From Streptomyces cavernae (lineage in GTDB: Bacteria; Actinomycetota; Actinomycetes; Streptomycetales; Streptomycetaceae): DNA of 64,000 nt. Below the pieces are notes generated by a model, which was given only the letters and a program-made list of their open reading frames with translations, ran no database searches and was not told the origin of the DNA. The stretch lies in contig NZ_RPDJ01000028.1 of the NCBI RefSeq assembly GCF_004023625.1, forward strand, positions 62,001 through 126,000, read 5' to 3'. A program made the position numbers and the translations under genes. Positions 23,195-31,952 of the stretch are shown here, one piece after another; within the stretch, counting starts at the first letter, position 1, and the number at the start of each line of letters is the position of its first letter.

Positions 23195-23364
23195 GGATGC
23201 CTCCTGTCCAGGTGGGGCGTTGGCTCACGGGGTTGAGCTCCTGATGTCCCGAGCGCAAGGACGCCCTCCCCGGCCGGGGAGGGCGTCGGATGCGTGTCGG
23301 GCGGACCGTGCGTGGCCCGCGAAGCTGCCGGCGGGCGGCGTGCGAGGCCGAACGAAGGGGCTGG

Positions 23365-23940
23365 TCAGTCCGCGGCCATCGGCAGGACGTAGTAGTAGAA
23401 GGTCGTGTGGTCGTAGTCGCTGCGCTGTACGGCGAAGACGTCGGGCCGGTCCAGGGCCAGCTGCTGGAGCTCGGCCTCGATCCACTCGTTGCTGCGCTGG
23501 AGGGTGAGGCGGTGGACGTCGAAGTAGCTGACCATGATCTGGACCTTGTCGGCCGTGCGCCGCCAACTCAGCGTCAACTTGCGTAACTGTTCGCGGGCGG
23601 TGGCGTCGTCCGGGCAGTCCGGGAGGGCGCGGGACACCGCCCGGCACTTGGTGGCGTGCTCGGTGGCGATCCGGTTCGCGTCGCTCAGATTCAGCCCGCT
23701 GACGACGCCGCGGTCCGGGTCCTGCGCGACGCTGAAGTGGCAGCCGAGGCAGGCGACGACGTGGTAGCCGCTGTCGCTGGTGGAGTAGACGAGGACGATC
23801 GCGCTCTTCGCCTGGTTCCAGTGCCGCTCGACGACGGTGACGCCTTCGGGCATCCATGTCTTGCCGAGCTCCGGCCGGGGCTCGAGGTCCGGGGGTTCGA
23901 CGGGCGCCGTGCGGGCGCGGTTGAAGAACGCGAGGACCAT
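23365..23940 (-). CDS. Hypothetical protein (191 aa)
   Basis: ATG at 23940 with AAGGAG 8 bases upstream. A basic N-terminus is followed by GYHVVACLGCHFSVAQDPDR (one CxxCH) and a helical stretch with ATEHATKCRAV. The C-terminal half, NEWIEAELQQLALDRPDVFA, ends with YDHTTFYYYVLP. No family recognised. The 164 bp upstream of it and 140 bp downstream contain no extra gene I can support. Confidence 0.65.
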   Translation of the reverse strand: MVLAFFNRARTAPVEPPDLEPRPELGKTWMPEGVTVVERHWNQAKSAIVLVYSTSDSGYHVVACLGCHFSVAQDPDRGVVSGLNLSDANRIATEHATKCRAVSRALPDCPDDATAREQLRKLTLSWRRTADKVQIMVSYFDVHRLTLQRSNEWIEAELQQLALDRPDVFAVQRSDYDHTTFYYYVLPMAAD

Positions 23941-24020
23941 GAGTTTGGCTCCTTGTCGAGGTGGGGTGACAGCACGCGGCAGCCCGGTGGGGACTGAGGC
24001 GGCTGCCCCGGCGGGGTCGT

Positions 24021-24374
24021 TCAGGGGGTGCGGCGGGCGGCCGTGCAACGGCTGCACAGGAAGCGGCACTCCGCGCTGAAGGGATCGGTGGTGCACGCGC
24101 CGAGTTCGGTGAGTGCGCCGCACTCGGCGCAGGTCGGGCCGAGCAATTTGCGGAGTTCCTCCACGTGGCCGGCGAGGTCGGCGCGCTCGTCGGGGAGCAA
24201 CTCGGCGATGATGAGCTGAGCGGCTTCGAGGTTCCCGGCGCGTACGGCGGCCAGGGCCGCGTTCCCCGCGGCCTGCGGGGCGGTCGTCGCGGCGTCGACG
24301 TCGTGGACTGTGCCGTTCTCGGGCATGTCCGCGGCCGTGGTCATGGAGAGCGGGGTGTCGGTGGCGACCGTCAT
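24021..24374 (-). CDS. Zinc-ribbon-like hypothetical protein (117 aa)
   Basis: The ATG at 24374 overlaps the stop of the upstream gene (ATGA). The C-terminal part holds two CxxC pairs, CAECGALTELGAC and CRFLCSRC, which would form a zinc ribbon. Before it lies an Ala-rich helical region (AGNLEAAQLIIAELLPDERA). It is probably nucleic-acid- or protein-binding. Confidence 0.65.
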   Translation of the reverse strand: MTVATDTPLSMTTAADMPENGTVHDVDAATTAPQAAGNAALAAVRAGNLEAAQLIIAELLPDERADLAGHVEELRKLLGPTCAECGALTELGACTTDPFSAECRFLCSRCTAARRTP

Positions 24375-24721
24375 GCGTCGTCCCCGGCGGCGTCCGCGTG
24401 CTCCTCGACGAGCGTGGCGTAGGTGGAGTCGTCACCCGCCACGAGGCGGACCACCTTGGAGAGCTTGATCCAGCCCTCGGCTCGTCCGGCGTGGTACGGG
24501 CAGGGCTGCTCCAACGCCTCGCAGGCGGAGCACAGTTCGGGGTCGGGGTGATGCTGGGGCAGCCCGTCCTTGAGCTGCTGGACGCGGTCGCGCAACTCCA
24601 CGTATCCGCTGATGAGTGCCTCGACAGCGTCCGCGGCGTCACCGTCGATTCCTGCGAGGATGCGCTGACCGTCGCGCGCAGAGTCGAGTACGTACGTCTC
24701 GTTGCCCGTGCCGATGATCAT
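24371..24721 (-). CDS. Hypothetical protein (116 aa)
   Basis: ATG start. It contains VEALISGYVELRDRVQQLKD, a predicted coiled helix, then LCSACEALEQPCPYHAGRAE, a possible metal site (CxxC and CPYH). It is coupled to the zinc-ribbon gene downstream by a 4-base overlap. No family recognised. One copy of a hairpin repeat lies upstream, between this gene and the membrane protein gene at 24900. Confidence 0.65.
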   Translation of the reverse strand: MIIGTGNETYVLDSARDGQRILAGIDGDAADAVEALISGYVELRDRVQQLKDGLPQHHPDPELCSACEALEQPCPYHAGRAEGWIKLSKVVRLVAGDDSTYATLVEEHADAAGDDA

Positions 24722-24849
24722 GGTCGATGAAGTCCCTTCCGGACAGGGTGTCCGGCGCCCCTACGTCCGTGTCGGCCGGGGCCGGGGCGGACGACAGGGG
24801 CGGCCGGCAGGCGGGGTGGAGGGCAGCGGCGCGTTGGCTGGTCCGGCTC

Positions 24850-24893
24850 CCTGCCCGCCCCCGGCCCCCGTGGCGGGCCGAAGGGCGGACAGG
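24850..24893. terminator. Repeated intergenic hairpin H1
   Basis: Arms CCTGCCCGCCC (24850-24860) and GGGCGGACAGG (24883-24893) pair with one mismatch and start 7 bases past the stop of the membrane protein gene at 24900. A 36-bp identical sequence, starting TCCGGCTCCCTGCCCG, is found again at H2 (26340-26375). Confidence 0.65.
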
Positions 24894-24899
24894 CAGACG

Positions 24900-25577
24900 T
24901 CAGTTCTTCGACGGCGGCACGTACGGGAGGACGTACGGCAGGTACTGGGGCTGCTGCTGCGGGGTGTGGATCTCCGTGCGGACCTCGACCTCGGGCGGGG
25001 GCGGCGCCTCGTTGTGCACGTCGACGTGGACGAACGAGAGCGGCGGCAGACGCAGTCCGCGCAGCGCCAGGACGGACAGCGCGGCCCAGACCAGGAACGC
25101 GACTCCGGTAGCGATCGGACGGCCGGGCCCGGGAGTCTCGACCCACACCATGATCACGGTGGCCGCGCCCATCACCGTCCAGGTGAAACGGGCGGGGCCG
25201 TTGTGGAGGAAGCCGAGGAGTAAGGAGCCGAAGCCGATGACCTTCCAGATGCTGTACGTGGTGGCGGCGGTGATGGGGAGCGCCTGCGTGTGCGTGGTCA
25301 GGTAGCGGCGTACGGGGTCGTCGACGGTGGCGCGCACCTCGTCGACCATCTCGGTCCAGCCGGGCACATGGGGCATGAGGCGGCTCAGCAGCAAGGCGCC
25401 GAGGAGGGTGGCGATGGCGCTGAAGGCCACGTGGCGGACGGCTTCCTGCCGCCACAGCTGCGCCAGGTTCCTCACGGACTGGCTCCACCGGCGGCTCATC
25501 CAGCCGAGGACCTCATTGACGGGGTTCCACCGGGGCGCATGCTCGTGGCCGTTCCCGGCGGCGGAGTTGGTGGTCAT
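24900..25577 (-). CDS. Membrane protein of transfer cluster (225 aa)
   Basis: I chose the ATG at 25577 (GAGAGGGA 8 bases upstream). Four to five hydrophobic segments are visible: AVRHVAFSAIATLLGALLLS, ITAATTYSIWKVIGFGSLLL, FTWTVMGAATVIMVWV, and IATGVAFLVWAALSVLALRG. A Pro/Glu-rich tail (EAPPPPEVEVRTEI) ends with QYLPYVLPYVPPSKN. It probably sits in the plasma membrane as part of the conjugation region; no family name can be given. It lies 43 bp after a Cys-rich gene. Confidence 0.7.
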   Translation of the reverse strand: MTTNSAAGNGHEHAPRWNPVNEVLGWMSRRWSQSVRNLAQLWRQEAVRHVAFSAIATLLGALLLSRLMPHVPGWTEMVDEVRATVDDPVRRYLTTHTQALPITAATTYSIWKVIGFGSLLLGFLHNGPARFTWTVMGAATVIMVWVETPGPGRPIATGVAFLVWAALSVLALRGLRLPPLSFVHVDVHNEAPPPPEVEVRTEIHTPQQQPQYLPYVLPYVPPSKN

Positions 25578-25619
25578 CGTGTGTGTCCCTCTCTTCACGG
25601 GGCGCTCAGCGGCGCGGAA

Positions 25620-25964
25620 TCAGGTGGTCGTGAGGTCGGTGCGGACGTAGCGCTGCAGTTCGGCGTCCCAGCGGGCGTGGGTGAACAGCCGGTTGAAGTC
25701 CTCGATGGCGTCCTTGGTGCCGGCGGGGCACGGAATGAGACCGAGTTCGGGGTCCTCGACGAGCCACCAGTCACACTCACGGCATTCAGCGGCTCCGACG
25801 AAGTCGCCGCTCCAGCGGCTTGTACAGGCGCCGTCGTGGTCGCATACCAAGCGCTGACGGCCGGTGTCCGGACAGTGCGCCTGGTCGCAGCCGTCTTCGT
25901 GGAGTTCGCCGGGCGCGGCGGCGCAGTCGGGGCAGTTGAACGGCCGGGGGTCGTGGTCAGCCAT
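25620..25964 (-). CDS. Cys-rich zinc-finger-like protein (114 aa)
   Basis: The ATG at 25964 overlaps the upstream gene's stop by 8 bases. It has several metal-type clusters: FNCPDCAAAPGELHEDGCDQ, then LVCDHDGACTSRW, then CRECDWW. LIPCPAGTKDAIEDFNRLF follows as a helical part. It resembles Lar-type (restriction alleviation) or zinc-ribbon proteins of phages: a C-x2-C then C-x-E-C-x-W pattern with a final helix. I only infer zinc binding. Confidence 0.68.
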   Translation of the reverse strand: MADHDPRPFNCPDCAAAPGELHEDGCDQAHCPDTGRQRLVCDHDGACTSRWSGDFVGAAECRECDWWLVEDPELGLIPCPAGTKDAIEDFNRLFTHARWDAELQRYVRTDLTTT

Positions 25965-26310
25965 GGACCAGTTCCCCGGCCACGACGGTGTTCTTGGAGA
26001 CGAGAAGTCCGGGGCGGCCGAGGGGCAGCTCGGTGACCGCCCAGCCGTGTTCGCGCAACAGATCGGCATAGGTAGCGACGAAGACGTACTCCTCGGCCTC
26101 GACCTCGGCGAAGGACCGGCCGTTGAAGACGCTCGGGAACGGGGCGCGGTGGCAGACGCGAGTCTGTCCAGTGCCGGGTGCGCCAGGGGAGCACAGAAAT
26201 CCTGCCGTCGCGACGGCGCCAGTCGTATCGAATGTTGCTGCCGGGTGGCGGGTCAGGAGGAGCGCGGCCACGGCCGCGGTCTCGTCCTCGGACGGATCCG
26301 TGGTGTCCAT
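25957..26310 (-). CDS. Hypothetical protein (117 aa)
   Basis: ATG at 26310 with AGGA 6 bases upstream. It is an alpha/beta protein with FDTTGAVATAGFLCSPGAPG, FNGRSFAEVEAEEYVFVATY and ADLLREHGWAVTELPLGRPG, no membrane segment and no family recognised. It overlaps and is coupled to the zinc-finger-like gene. Confidence 0.62.
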   Translation of the reverse strand: MDTTDPSEDETAAVAALLLTRHPAATFDTTGAVATAGFLCSPGAPGTGQTRVCHRAPFPSVFNGRSFAEVEAEEYVFVATYADLLREHGWAVTELPLGRPGLLVSKNTVVAGELVHG

Positions 26311-26347
26311 GTGAATCCTCATCCAGTCGATGGGGCTGTTCCGGCTC

Positions 26348-26392
26348 CCTGCCCGCCCCCGGCCCCCGTGGCGGGGTTCGGGAGTGGACAGG
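26348..26392. terminator. Repeated intergenic hairpin H2
   Basis: Left arm CCTGCCCGCCCC (26348-26359) and right arm GGAGTGGACAGG (26381-26392), weaker than H1. The flanks are repeated as well (GACAGGCAAACGTCAG against GACAGGCAGACGTCAG). It lies 46 bases past the stop of the membrane protein gene at 26439, between it and the 117-aa gene. Confidence 0.6.
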
Positions 26393-26438
26393 CAAACGTC
26401 AGCGCGCGTCGTGAGCTGGTGGTTTCCGGCGGGCTGGG

Positions 26439-26966
26439 TTACTGCTTGCCGTCGGTGATCTCGTTGTTGGTCCGCCCGAACCCACGGGTGTTGGTGTGCA
26501 GTTCGGTGTGCTGCACGTAGACCGTGCCGGAGTACTGGTTGACCGTGTGGTCGGGCATCTCGGAGGCCACGTCGCGGAAGGCCCGTCCGATCATGCGGGC
26601 GGCGGCGCCGAGCGCGATGAACAGGCCGGAGGCACTCAGGCCGGCGATCGTGAGCTGCGTGGGGCTCATGCTGGACAGCCGCCACAGGACCAGGGAGATC
26701 GCGCCGCCGACCGGGAGCGAGCCCCAGGAGTAGACGATCACGAGGACCGCGTGGTCGGTGGCCCTCTGGGACATGGGGGGTCGTCCGTGCGGGTCGAACG
26801 GCACGGTGCCCGCGGTGGGCGGGGTCGGCAGGGCGGTGGGGGTGGGAGCGGCGGCTCTGGTGGTCGTGGGGACGCTGCTGCTGTACCAGTTGGCCAGCAT
26901 GCGCGCCTCATCAAACGCTTCCTGAGCCGTCTGGCCCCGCCCACGGCCTGCGAGGTAGTCGGCCAT
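26439..26966 (-). CDS. Membrane protein of transfer cluster (175 aa)
   Basis: ATG start. A Pro/Thr-rich N-terminus (PTALPTPPTAGTVPFDPHGR) precedes two hydrophobic segments (about 72-95 and 104-122, VLVIVYSWGSLPVGGAISLV and LTIAGLSASGLFIALGAA). The C-terminal tail is soluble (MPDHTVNQYSGTVYVQHTEL). It is probably a structural or accessory conjugation protein; no family name. Confidence 0.68.
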   Translation of the reverse strand: MADYLAGRGRGQTAQEAFDEARMLANWYSSSVPTTTRAAAPTPTALPTPPTAGTVPFDPHGRPPMSQRATDHAVLVIVYSWGSLPVGGAISLVLWRLSSMSPTQLTIAGLSASGLFIALGAAARMIGRAFRDVASEMPDHTVNQYSGTVYVQHTELHTNTRGFGRTNNEITDGKQ

Positions 26967-27055
26967 GTCGTGTCACTCCTTACTGGTGGGCCGAGGGTGT
27001 GCACACAGGAGAGGCGGCCCGCATCGAGCGGGCCGCCTCTCGTGTCCGGCGGGGT

Positions 27056-27283
27056 CTACTTGGAGGAGACGTTGTTGACGGTGTCGCTGAAGCCCTTGGC
27101 TCCGTTGCCGAACATCTCCTGGACCTTCTCGACGCCGTCCGCGCCGAGGGGCGTCATCATCACGAGGATCCAGAAGACCGAGACGACGGCGACCTCTCGC
27201 TTGCGGAAGCTGCTGTCCTTCTTCATCCAGATGCCGATGCCGATGGCGACGAGCAGCGCGAGACCTGAAACGGTCAGTTCCAT
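27056..27283 (-). CDS. Small membrane protein (75 aa)
   Basis: ATG start with GGAG 7 bases upstream. Two membrane helices: residues 5-20 (VSGLALLVAIGIGIWMK) and 31-46 (VAVVSVFWILVMMTPLG), then a charged tail with FGNGAKGFSDTVNNVSSK. It lies directly downstream of the TraB-like ATPase gene (40 bp), so it is probably co-transcribed. It resembles the small membrane subunits encoded beside transfer ATPases. Confidence 0.75.
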   Translation of the reverse strand: MELTVSGLALLVAIGIGIWMKKDSSFRKREVAVVSVFWILVMMTPLGADGVEKVQEMFGNGAKGFSDTVNNVSSK

Positions 27284-27323
27284 GGTTGATCTCCAACTTT
27301 CGTGAAGGGGGAAGGGGTGGGGG

Positions 27324-29888
27324 TCAGGCGTCGAGGCGGTCGACGGTGTGCCAGTCGCGGTCGATCTGGGTGAGCTTCCCGAGCCGCTCCAGCCGCTTCG
27401 TGGCGTTGGCGACGTTGGGCGGCTTCAGGTCGGTGACCTTGGCAATCTCGCCGTTGCGGCGGGCTCCGCGGTCGACGGCGTGCCAGACGAGCTCGGAGCG
27501 GCTGGGCGGGACCAGGTCGTCGAGGTCGTCGTCTTCGACGTCCATGTCCGCGACGGCCTGGAGGGCCGGGGCGGGGGCGAGGTCGACGACGGTGGTGCTC
27601 TTGCCGCGCTTTTCGTTCTCCTGCTGGACCAGGTCGCGCAGGAATGCCTCTTCCTCGCCGGCGTCCATGTGCCGGTACTCGTCCCGTCGGAGGTAGGCGA
27701 TGCCCGCGGGGCTCATGTCGGCTATCGCGTCGGCTTCGGGGTTGGTGAGGGTCGGGCGGGGCAGTTCGCGGGCGATGCGCACCGGGTTGGGGTGGAACAT
27801 CATGCGGGACTGGGTGTACTGGTCGGAGCCGTCGGCGATGTAGCCCAGGCCGCCGGTTCCTGATCCGTCGGGGAACGTCTCCGGGATCGGCTCCAGCCGG
27901 AACTTCGGGGTCCTGGATCCGAGCGACATGATGTCGACGTCCGCGCGTGCGGTGCGGAACAAGGCGATGTTGCCGGACTGGAGCATGTCGCGGATGGCGT
28001 TGGCGTGCTTGTTGGTTCCGATGGAGTCGAGGTTGGGGATCTGGACGTAGACCCGGGCGCCGATTCCGGCGGACCTGGTCTGGCGGCCGAGGTTGGACAC
28101 GCTGGCAAGCAGCGGGTTGACGTGGTCCTTGGCCGGGTCCATCACCATCTCGTTGAACTCGTCCGCGGTGAACTGCATGGGAGCGAACGGTTCGCCGGGG
28201 ACGAAGAAGGAGCGGCCGTCCATGACGTAGCCGTCGGCGTCCTGCCACTGCATCTTCATCTGCGTCGAGAAGCGGAACTTGCCGACGTCGACGGCGGCCT
28301 GGCCCATGAGCATGGCGCCGTAGTGGCTCTTGACCATCCAGTCGAGCACGTGGGTCCAGGAGGCGAAGCCGGCGCCGTACTTGCCGTCGGCCAGCCACCC
28401 GACGATCCCGTTGATCATCTGGGCGATCAGGAGGGTCTCCTCCAGCGAGCTCTTGCCGGAGCCGGTGGTGCCGGAGGAGAACGAGTGCACGGCGGACATG
28501 CCCTGCTGGCCGGTGAGCCCGAACTTCCCCTCGTTGGGGATCATCAGGCGCCAGCGGGCGGGGTCGCCGTAGATGTCCTTGCCGACCGTGACGTAGCCGC
28601 GGTCGTCCATGACCAGGGCCTGCGGGTCCAGCGGGACGCCGTCCTGGAGCGGGTTGATGCTCATTTCGTTGACTTCGACGCGCCTGGCGTCGATCACCCG
28701 CAGGTGCAGGTGGGAGACGGCATCCTCGCCGTCCATGTCCAGCGCCTGGGCGATGGCGAGCGGCTGTACGTCGGCGACCGAGGAGCCCCTGCGCGGCATC
28801 AGCAGCTTGAAGCGCCGGCCGAACTCGGTCTCCTCGGCGTCGTACAGCTCGCTGCCGTGGTAGGGGGTGTACTCCTCCCACACGGCGGCGAGGTCGTCCA
28901 TGTCCAGGTCGGAGGTCCTGGTCCGCAGTCGGACGGAGAGCTTGGCGCGGGAGGCGGCCATGTCGTCGGGCCGGTAGATGTTGACCGCCCGCGGCGGGAC
29001 ATCGAACGCGATCGAGACCTCGTCCTGGCCGACGCCGAGGGCGGGCTTGGCGGTGGTGGAGACGATGATCGCGGTCAGCCTGTCCTCGTCCAGGTGGACG
29101 TCGGTGAGTTTGGACGCGGCCAGCGGACCCTGGTCGCAGGCGATCCACTCAGCCCACCGGGCCAGGTACCAGTCGACGCCGGCCGGGTCCCCGGCCGCCG
29201 CGGGCGTCCCCCGGTCGGGCAGGTCCCACACCCGCGCGCCCCAGGTCGCCGCTGTGGAGGCGACGAGGAGGCGGGCCCACCAGGGCACGTCGATGTAGCC
29301 GGAGGCGGGGATCACCGCCAGAGGGCCGGCGCGCAGCGCCATCTCCGTCGGGCTGTAGCGGCGCCACCAGCCGCGCTCCCAGTCGGGCAGCGCCTTGGCC
29401 CAGATGACGCGCAGCGCCGCGGCCCGTGTGCGGTAGGCGTCGGCTTTCGCCGCACGGACCAGCGCGGCACGGTCCTCCCGGTGCCGCCACCCGTCGGCGA
29501 TCCCGATGGTGGGCACGAGCAGGCCTTCGGCGCCGACGGCCGGCCCGTATGTGTGGTCCAGTCCCAGGCGGCGGCGCATCCGGCGGACCCGGCGCCGGTA
29601 GCCGCGCCGGCTGCTGCGGACCATCCACTCCCAGGGCTCACCCTGCCCGGGCAGGCAGCGCCACGGGCCGGGGTTCATACCGAGCGCGGCCCAGCCGGCC
29701 GCGACCCCGGTGGAGCCGAGGGTGGTGAGCAGCAGCGGGTCACCGGACAGCCAGCCGGAGGCGATGCCGAGTCCGGAGCCGACGTACAGGCCCGGGTTGT
29801 GCATCCGGGCCATCTGCGCGCGCAGTCCGGTCAGCTCCTGGGGAGCGGTCTCTTCCGTCTCTTCCTTGATCGGTGTGGTCGTGGCCAT
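27324..29888 (-). CDS. TraB-like FtsK-type conjugative DNA translocase
   Basis: 854 aa, ATG start. Hydrophobic N-terminal segments (about 35-75 and 185-215) suggest membrane anchoring. The motor has Walker A GTTGSGKSS (about 472-480) and an acidic DEFNEMVMDP strand (about 570) in place of a canonical Walker B; this is a divergent FtsK/HerA-type ATPase. The last 60 residues form a predicted winged helix (SRSELVWHAVDRGARRNGEI, LKPPNVANATKRLERLGKL). In Streptomyces TraB the C-terminal winged helix recognises 8-bp repeats in clt and moves double-stranded DNA between mycelia. The adjacent genes and the CGAAAC-box array fit that role. Confidence 0.85.
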   Translation of the reverse strand: MATTTPIKEETEETAPQELTGLRAQMARMHNPGLYVGSGLGIASGWLSGDPLLLTTLGSTGVAAGWAALGMNPGPWRCLPGQGEPWEWMVRSSRRGYRRRVRRMRRRLGLDHTYGPAVGAEGLLVPTIGIADGWRHREDRAALVRAAKADAYRTRAAALRVIWAKALPDWERGWWRRYSPTEMALRAGPLAVIPASGYIDVPWWARLLVASTAATWGARVWDLPDRGTPAAAGDPAGVDWYLARWAEWIACDQGPLAASKLTDVHLDEDRLTAIIVSTTAKPALGVGQDEVSIAFDVPPRAVNIYRPDDMAASRAKLSVRLRTRTSDLDMDDLAAVWEEYTPYHGSELYDAEETEFGRRFKLLMPRRGSSVADVQPLAIAQALDMDGEDAVSHLHLRVIDARRVEVNEMSINPLQDGVPLDPQALVMDDRGYVTVGKDIYGDPARWRLMIPNEGKFGLTGQQGMSAVHSFSSGTTGSGKSSLEETLLIAQMINGIVGWLADGKYGAGFASWTHVLDWMVKSHYGAMLMGQAAVDVGKFRFSTQMKMQWQDADGYVMDGRSFFVPGEPFAPMQFTADEFNEMVMDPAKDHVNPLLASVSNLGRQTRSAGIGARVYVQIPNLDSIGTNKHANAIRDMLQSGNIALFRTARADVDIMSLGSRTPKFRLEPIPETFPDGSGTGGLGYIADGSDQYTQSRMMFHPNPVRIARELPRPTLTNPEADAIADMSPAGIAYLRRDEYRHMDAGEEEAFLRDLVQQENEKRGKSTTVVDLAPAPALQAVADMDVEDDDLDDLVPPSRSELVWHAVDRGARRNGEIAKVTDLKPPNVANATKRLERLGKLTQIDRDWHTVDRLDA

Positions 29889-29973
29889 CCGGTTCTTCTC
29901 CGTTTTCAGCGAAGACGAAGGGCGGGACCGCGGATTGCGGTCCCGCCCTTCGAGGTGGGGTGGTGTCTGGTGC

Positions 29974-30369
29974 CTAGCGGGGCTGGATGAAGCTCGCCTG
30001 GGCCATCTGCACGCTGTGGGTGCGGTTGGCGTCCCTCATCCGGCCGTGCTCCGCTTCGGTCGCCTGCGACAGGCCCTGGGCGTTGGCCTGCAGGGAGTCG
30101 GCGCGGCCGACGATGCCGGCGACGTCGGTCGCCATGGCCTCCGACAGCGTGAAGACCTCCATGTAGGCGGAGGTGGTCGGCACGTCGACGGTCAACTTGG
30201 TCATCGCGTCGGACATGTACTTCGCCGAGTCAGCGCGGTCGTGGTAGCGCTTCTCCAGCCGCTCGACGGCCCTCTTGGTCATAGCGGCCCGGACCCCGTA
30301 CGCCGTCGCCCTGGCCAGGATGGCGGCGACGGTGACGAACGAGGCAACAGCCTTGCCTACGCTGCTCAT
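29974..30369 (-). CDS. Hypothetical helical protein of transfer operon (131 aa)
   Basis: ATG at 30369, GGGAG 7 bases upstream. An N-terminal hydrophobic helix (VASFVTVAAILARATAYGV) leads into a long helical part with KRAVERLEKRYHDRADSAKY and TSAYMEVFTLSEAMATDVAG. It lies between the coiled-coil protein gene and the TraB-like ATPase gene and is probably an accessory subunit. Confidence 0.72.
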   Translation of the reverse strand: MSSVGKAVASFVTVAAILARATAYGVRAAMTKRAVERLEKRYHDRADSAKYMSDAMTKLTVDVPTTSAYMEVFTLSEAMATDVAGIVGRADSLQANAQGLSQATEAEHGRMRDANRTHSVQMAQASFIQPR

Positions 30370-30371
30370 GG

Positions 30372-31835
30372 TCAGGCTCCCTTCGTCTCGTAGATCTCGG
30401 TGTGTGCGGAGGTGTCCTCGGAGTCGACCGCGTCGCTGACGTACGCCTCGCGTTCGGCGACCTTCTCCATGTCCAGGGCGATGTCGTAGTAGACGCCCTG
30501 ACCCGCGAGCAGCAGCGCCTTGGCCTTCACCACGGCCTCGTCCTGGGCGATCGTGTTCGCCTTCAGGTTGTCGAGGTGGGTGCCCATCCCCTGGTAGTCC
30601 TCCTTGCAGCGGGTGACCCAGGCCTGGAGGGACTGTCCGAAGCCCGTCGCCTCCATCTCCGCGAGGAGTTTGTCGCCGCGCCCGACTTCCCGGTCGGCGC
30701 GGTCTTTGATCCGGTCGCAGACCTGCTGGTCCTCCTTGCACATCAGGGACAGCTCGTCGCTCTCCTCCGCGACAGACTCGTACGTCACCTCTGCTGCCAT
30801 ACGACCAACTCCTTCACCGGCGGCAGCCGGTTCGCTGTTCCTCATCCGTCCCGACGCGGCGCCTTCGGGCTCCGCCTCCGGGCTTTCGGGTTCGGCAGCC
30901 GGGCTTTCGGGCCCGGCAGCCGAGTCTTCGGGTGCCACCGCGGCGGCTTCCGGCTCGGCCGGGGCCGGCGCGGGTTCCGTTTCGGCTGCGCCGGAGGGCT
31001 CCTCGGGGCCCTTCGGGTCCGCGGAGTCCTTGGCTTCGGCGGCGGCGGGCTCGGGTTCGGCCGCCGCTTCCTTGGTTTCGGGCCCGTCCGCAGCCTCCTC
31101 GGGAGCCGGTGAGGCCTCCGGGGCTGGAGCCGCAGGCTCCTTCACCGGCGCCTCTGCGGCCCCATCTGGCGGCGTTTCAGGGCCTGTTGAGGCCTCCGGG
31201 GTCCCCGGGGAGCCATCGCCGCCTGCGGGAGGCTCTGTGGCCCCCTCAGGCGGCTTCACGGTGCCGTCCGGCTCCGGAGCCTCGGTCGCCTCCTTCGGCC
31301 TCTCCAGGGAGACGCCCTTCTTGCCGTCGCCGCTGTCGGTGCCCGCCGTCGGCGGGCCCGCCGGCATCGGCGGAACATCCGGCGCGTGGGTGGGCGGCAG
31401 TGGCACGAGCACCGGGGCCGGATCGTCATGGCCCCCGGCCCTGCGGCGCTTGCGGTACTCGCGCAGCGCGCCCCGGCCGGTGTCCGCAGCCCAGCCGACG
31501 CCCTGCGCGGCCCACCCTCCGGCACGGCGGCCCACCGGGGTCGCCAGCCGCTCGACGCGGGTGTGGCCGCGGTAGCCCGAGCGGAACGCCTCCGGCAGCG
31601 TGAGCACCGGATCGCGCTCCGAGGCCGGCGGTTCCTTCCAGGGCGAGACGCCTGCCTTGCGGTCGGCCGGCGCAGAGACCCCGTGCTTGTCGGCGATCTT
31701 CTGCACGGCCTTCTCGTGCCGCGTCCGCTCCTTCAGGATTTCCCGCTGCGCCGGGGACAGCCCGACCTTTGCCTGCTCGCTCTGCGCGCCCGCCGTGTAC
31801 ACGAGCCATGCGCAAGCGAGAAGCAGCAATTCCAT
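30372..31835 (-). CDS. Membrane-anchored Pro/Glu/Ala-rich transfer protein (487 aa)
   Basis: ATG start with GAGGGGAAAGCG upstream. One N-terminal hydrophobic segment (2-17) is followed by a basic region, a low-complexity linker of about 200 residues rich in Pro, Ala and Glu (PEPAAAEAKDSADPKGPEEP-like repeats), and a C-terminal helical domain (about 345-487) with LMCKEDQQVCDRIKDRADRE and FGQSLQAWVTRCKEDYQGMG. Such tethered helical domains occur in actinomycete transfer regions, but I know no named family. The linker may hold the helical domain away from the membrane. Confidence 0.72.
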   Translation of the reverse strand: MELLLLACAWLVYTAGAQSEQAKVGLSPAQREILKERTRHEKAVQKIADKHGVSAPADRKAGVSPWKEPPASERDPVLTLPEAFRSGYRGHTRVERLATPVGRRAGGWAAQGVGWAADTGRGALREYRKRRRAGGHDDPAPVLVPLPPTHAPDVPPMPAGPPTAGTDSGDGKKGVSLERPKEATEAPEPDGTVKPPEGATEPPAGGDGSPGTPEASTGPETPPDGAAEAPVKEPAAPAPEASPAPEEAADGPETKEAAAEPEPAAAEAKDSADPKGPEEPSGAAETEPAPAPAEPEAAAVAPEDSAAGPESPAAEPESPEAEPEGAASGRMRNSEPAAAGEGVGRMAAEVTYESVAEESDELSLMCKEDQQVCDRIKDRADREVGRGDKLLAEMEATGFGQSLQAWVTRCKEDYQGMGTHLDNLKANTIAQDEAVVKAKALLLAGQGVYYDIALDMEKVAEREAYVSDAVDSEDTSAHTEIYETKGA

Positions 31836-31952
31836 CGCTTTCCCCTCACGGTCTGCGACCGGGGGAGTGAACGCCTGCCCTCGTGCGCGTACGTACGCGT
31901 GTAGGGGCGGGTCGAGTTCATCTCTCCCCCGGGTGAATGAATGGGTGAACGA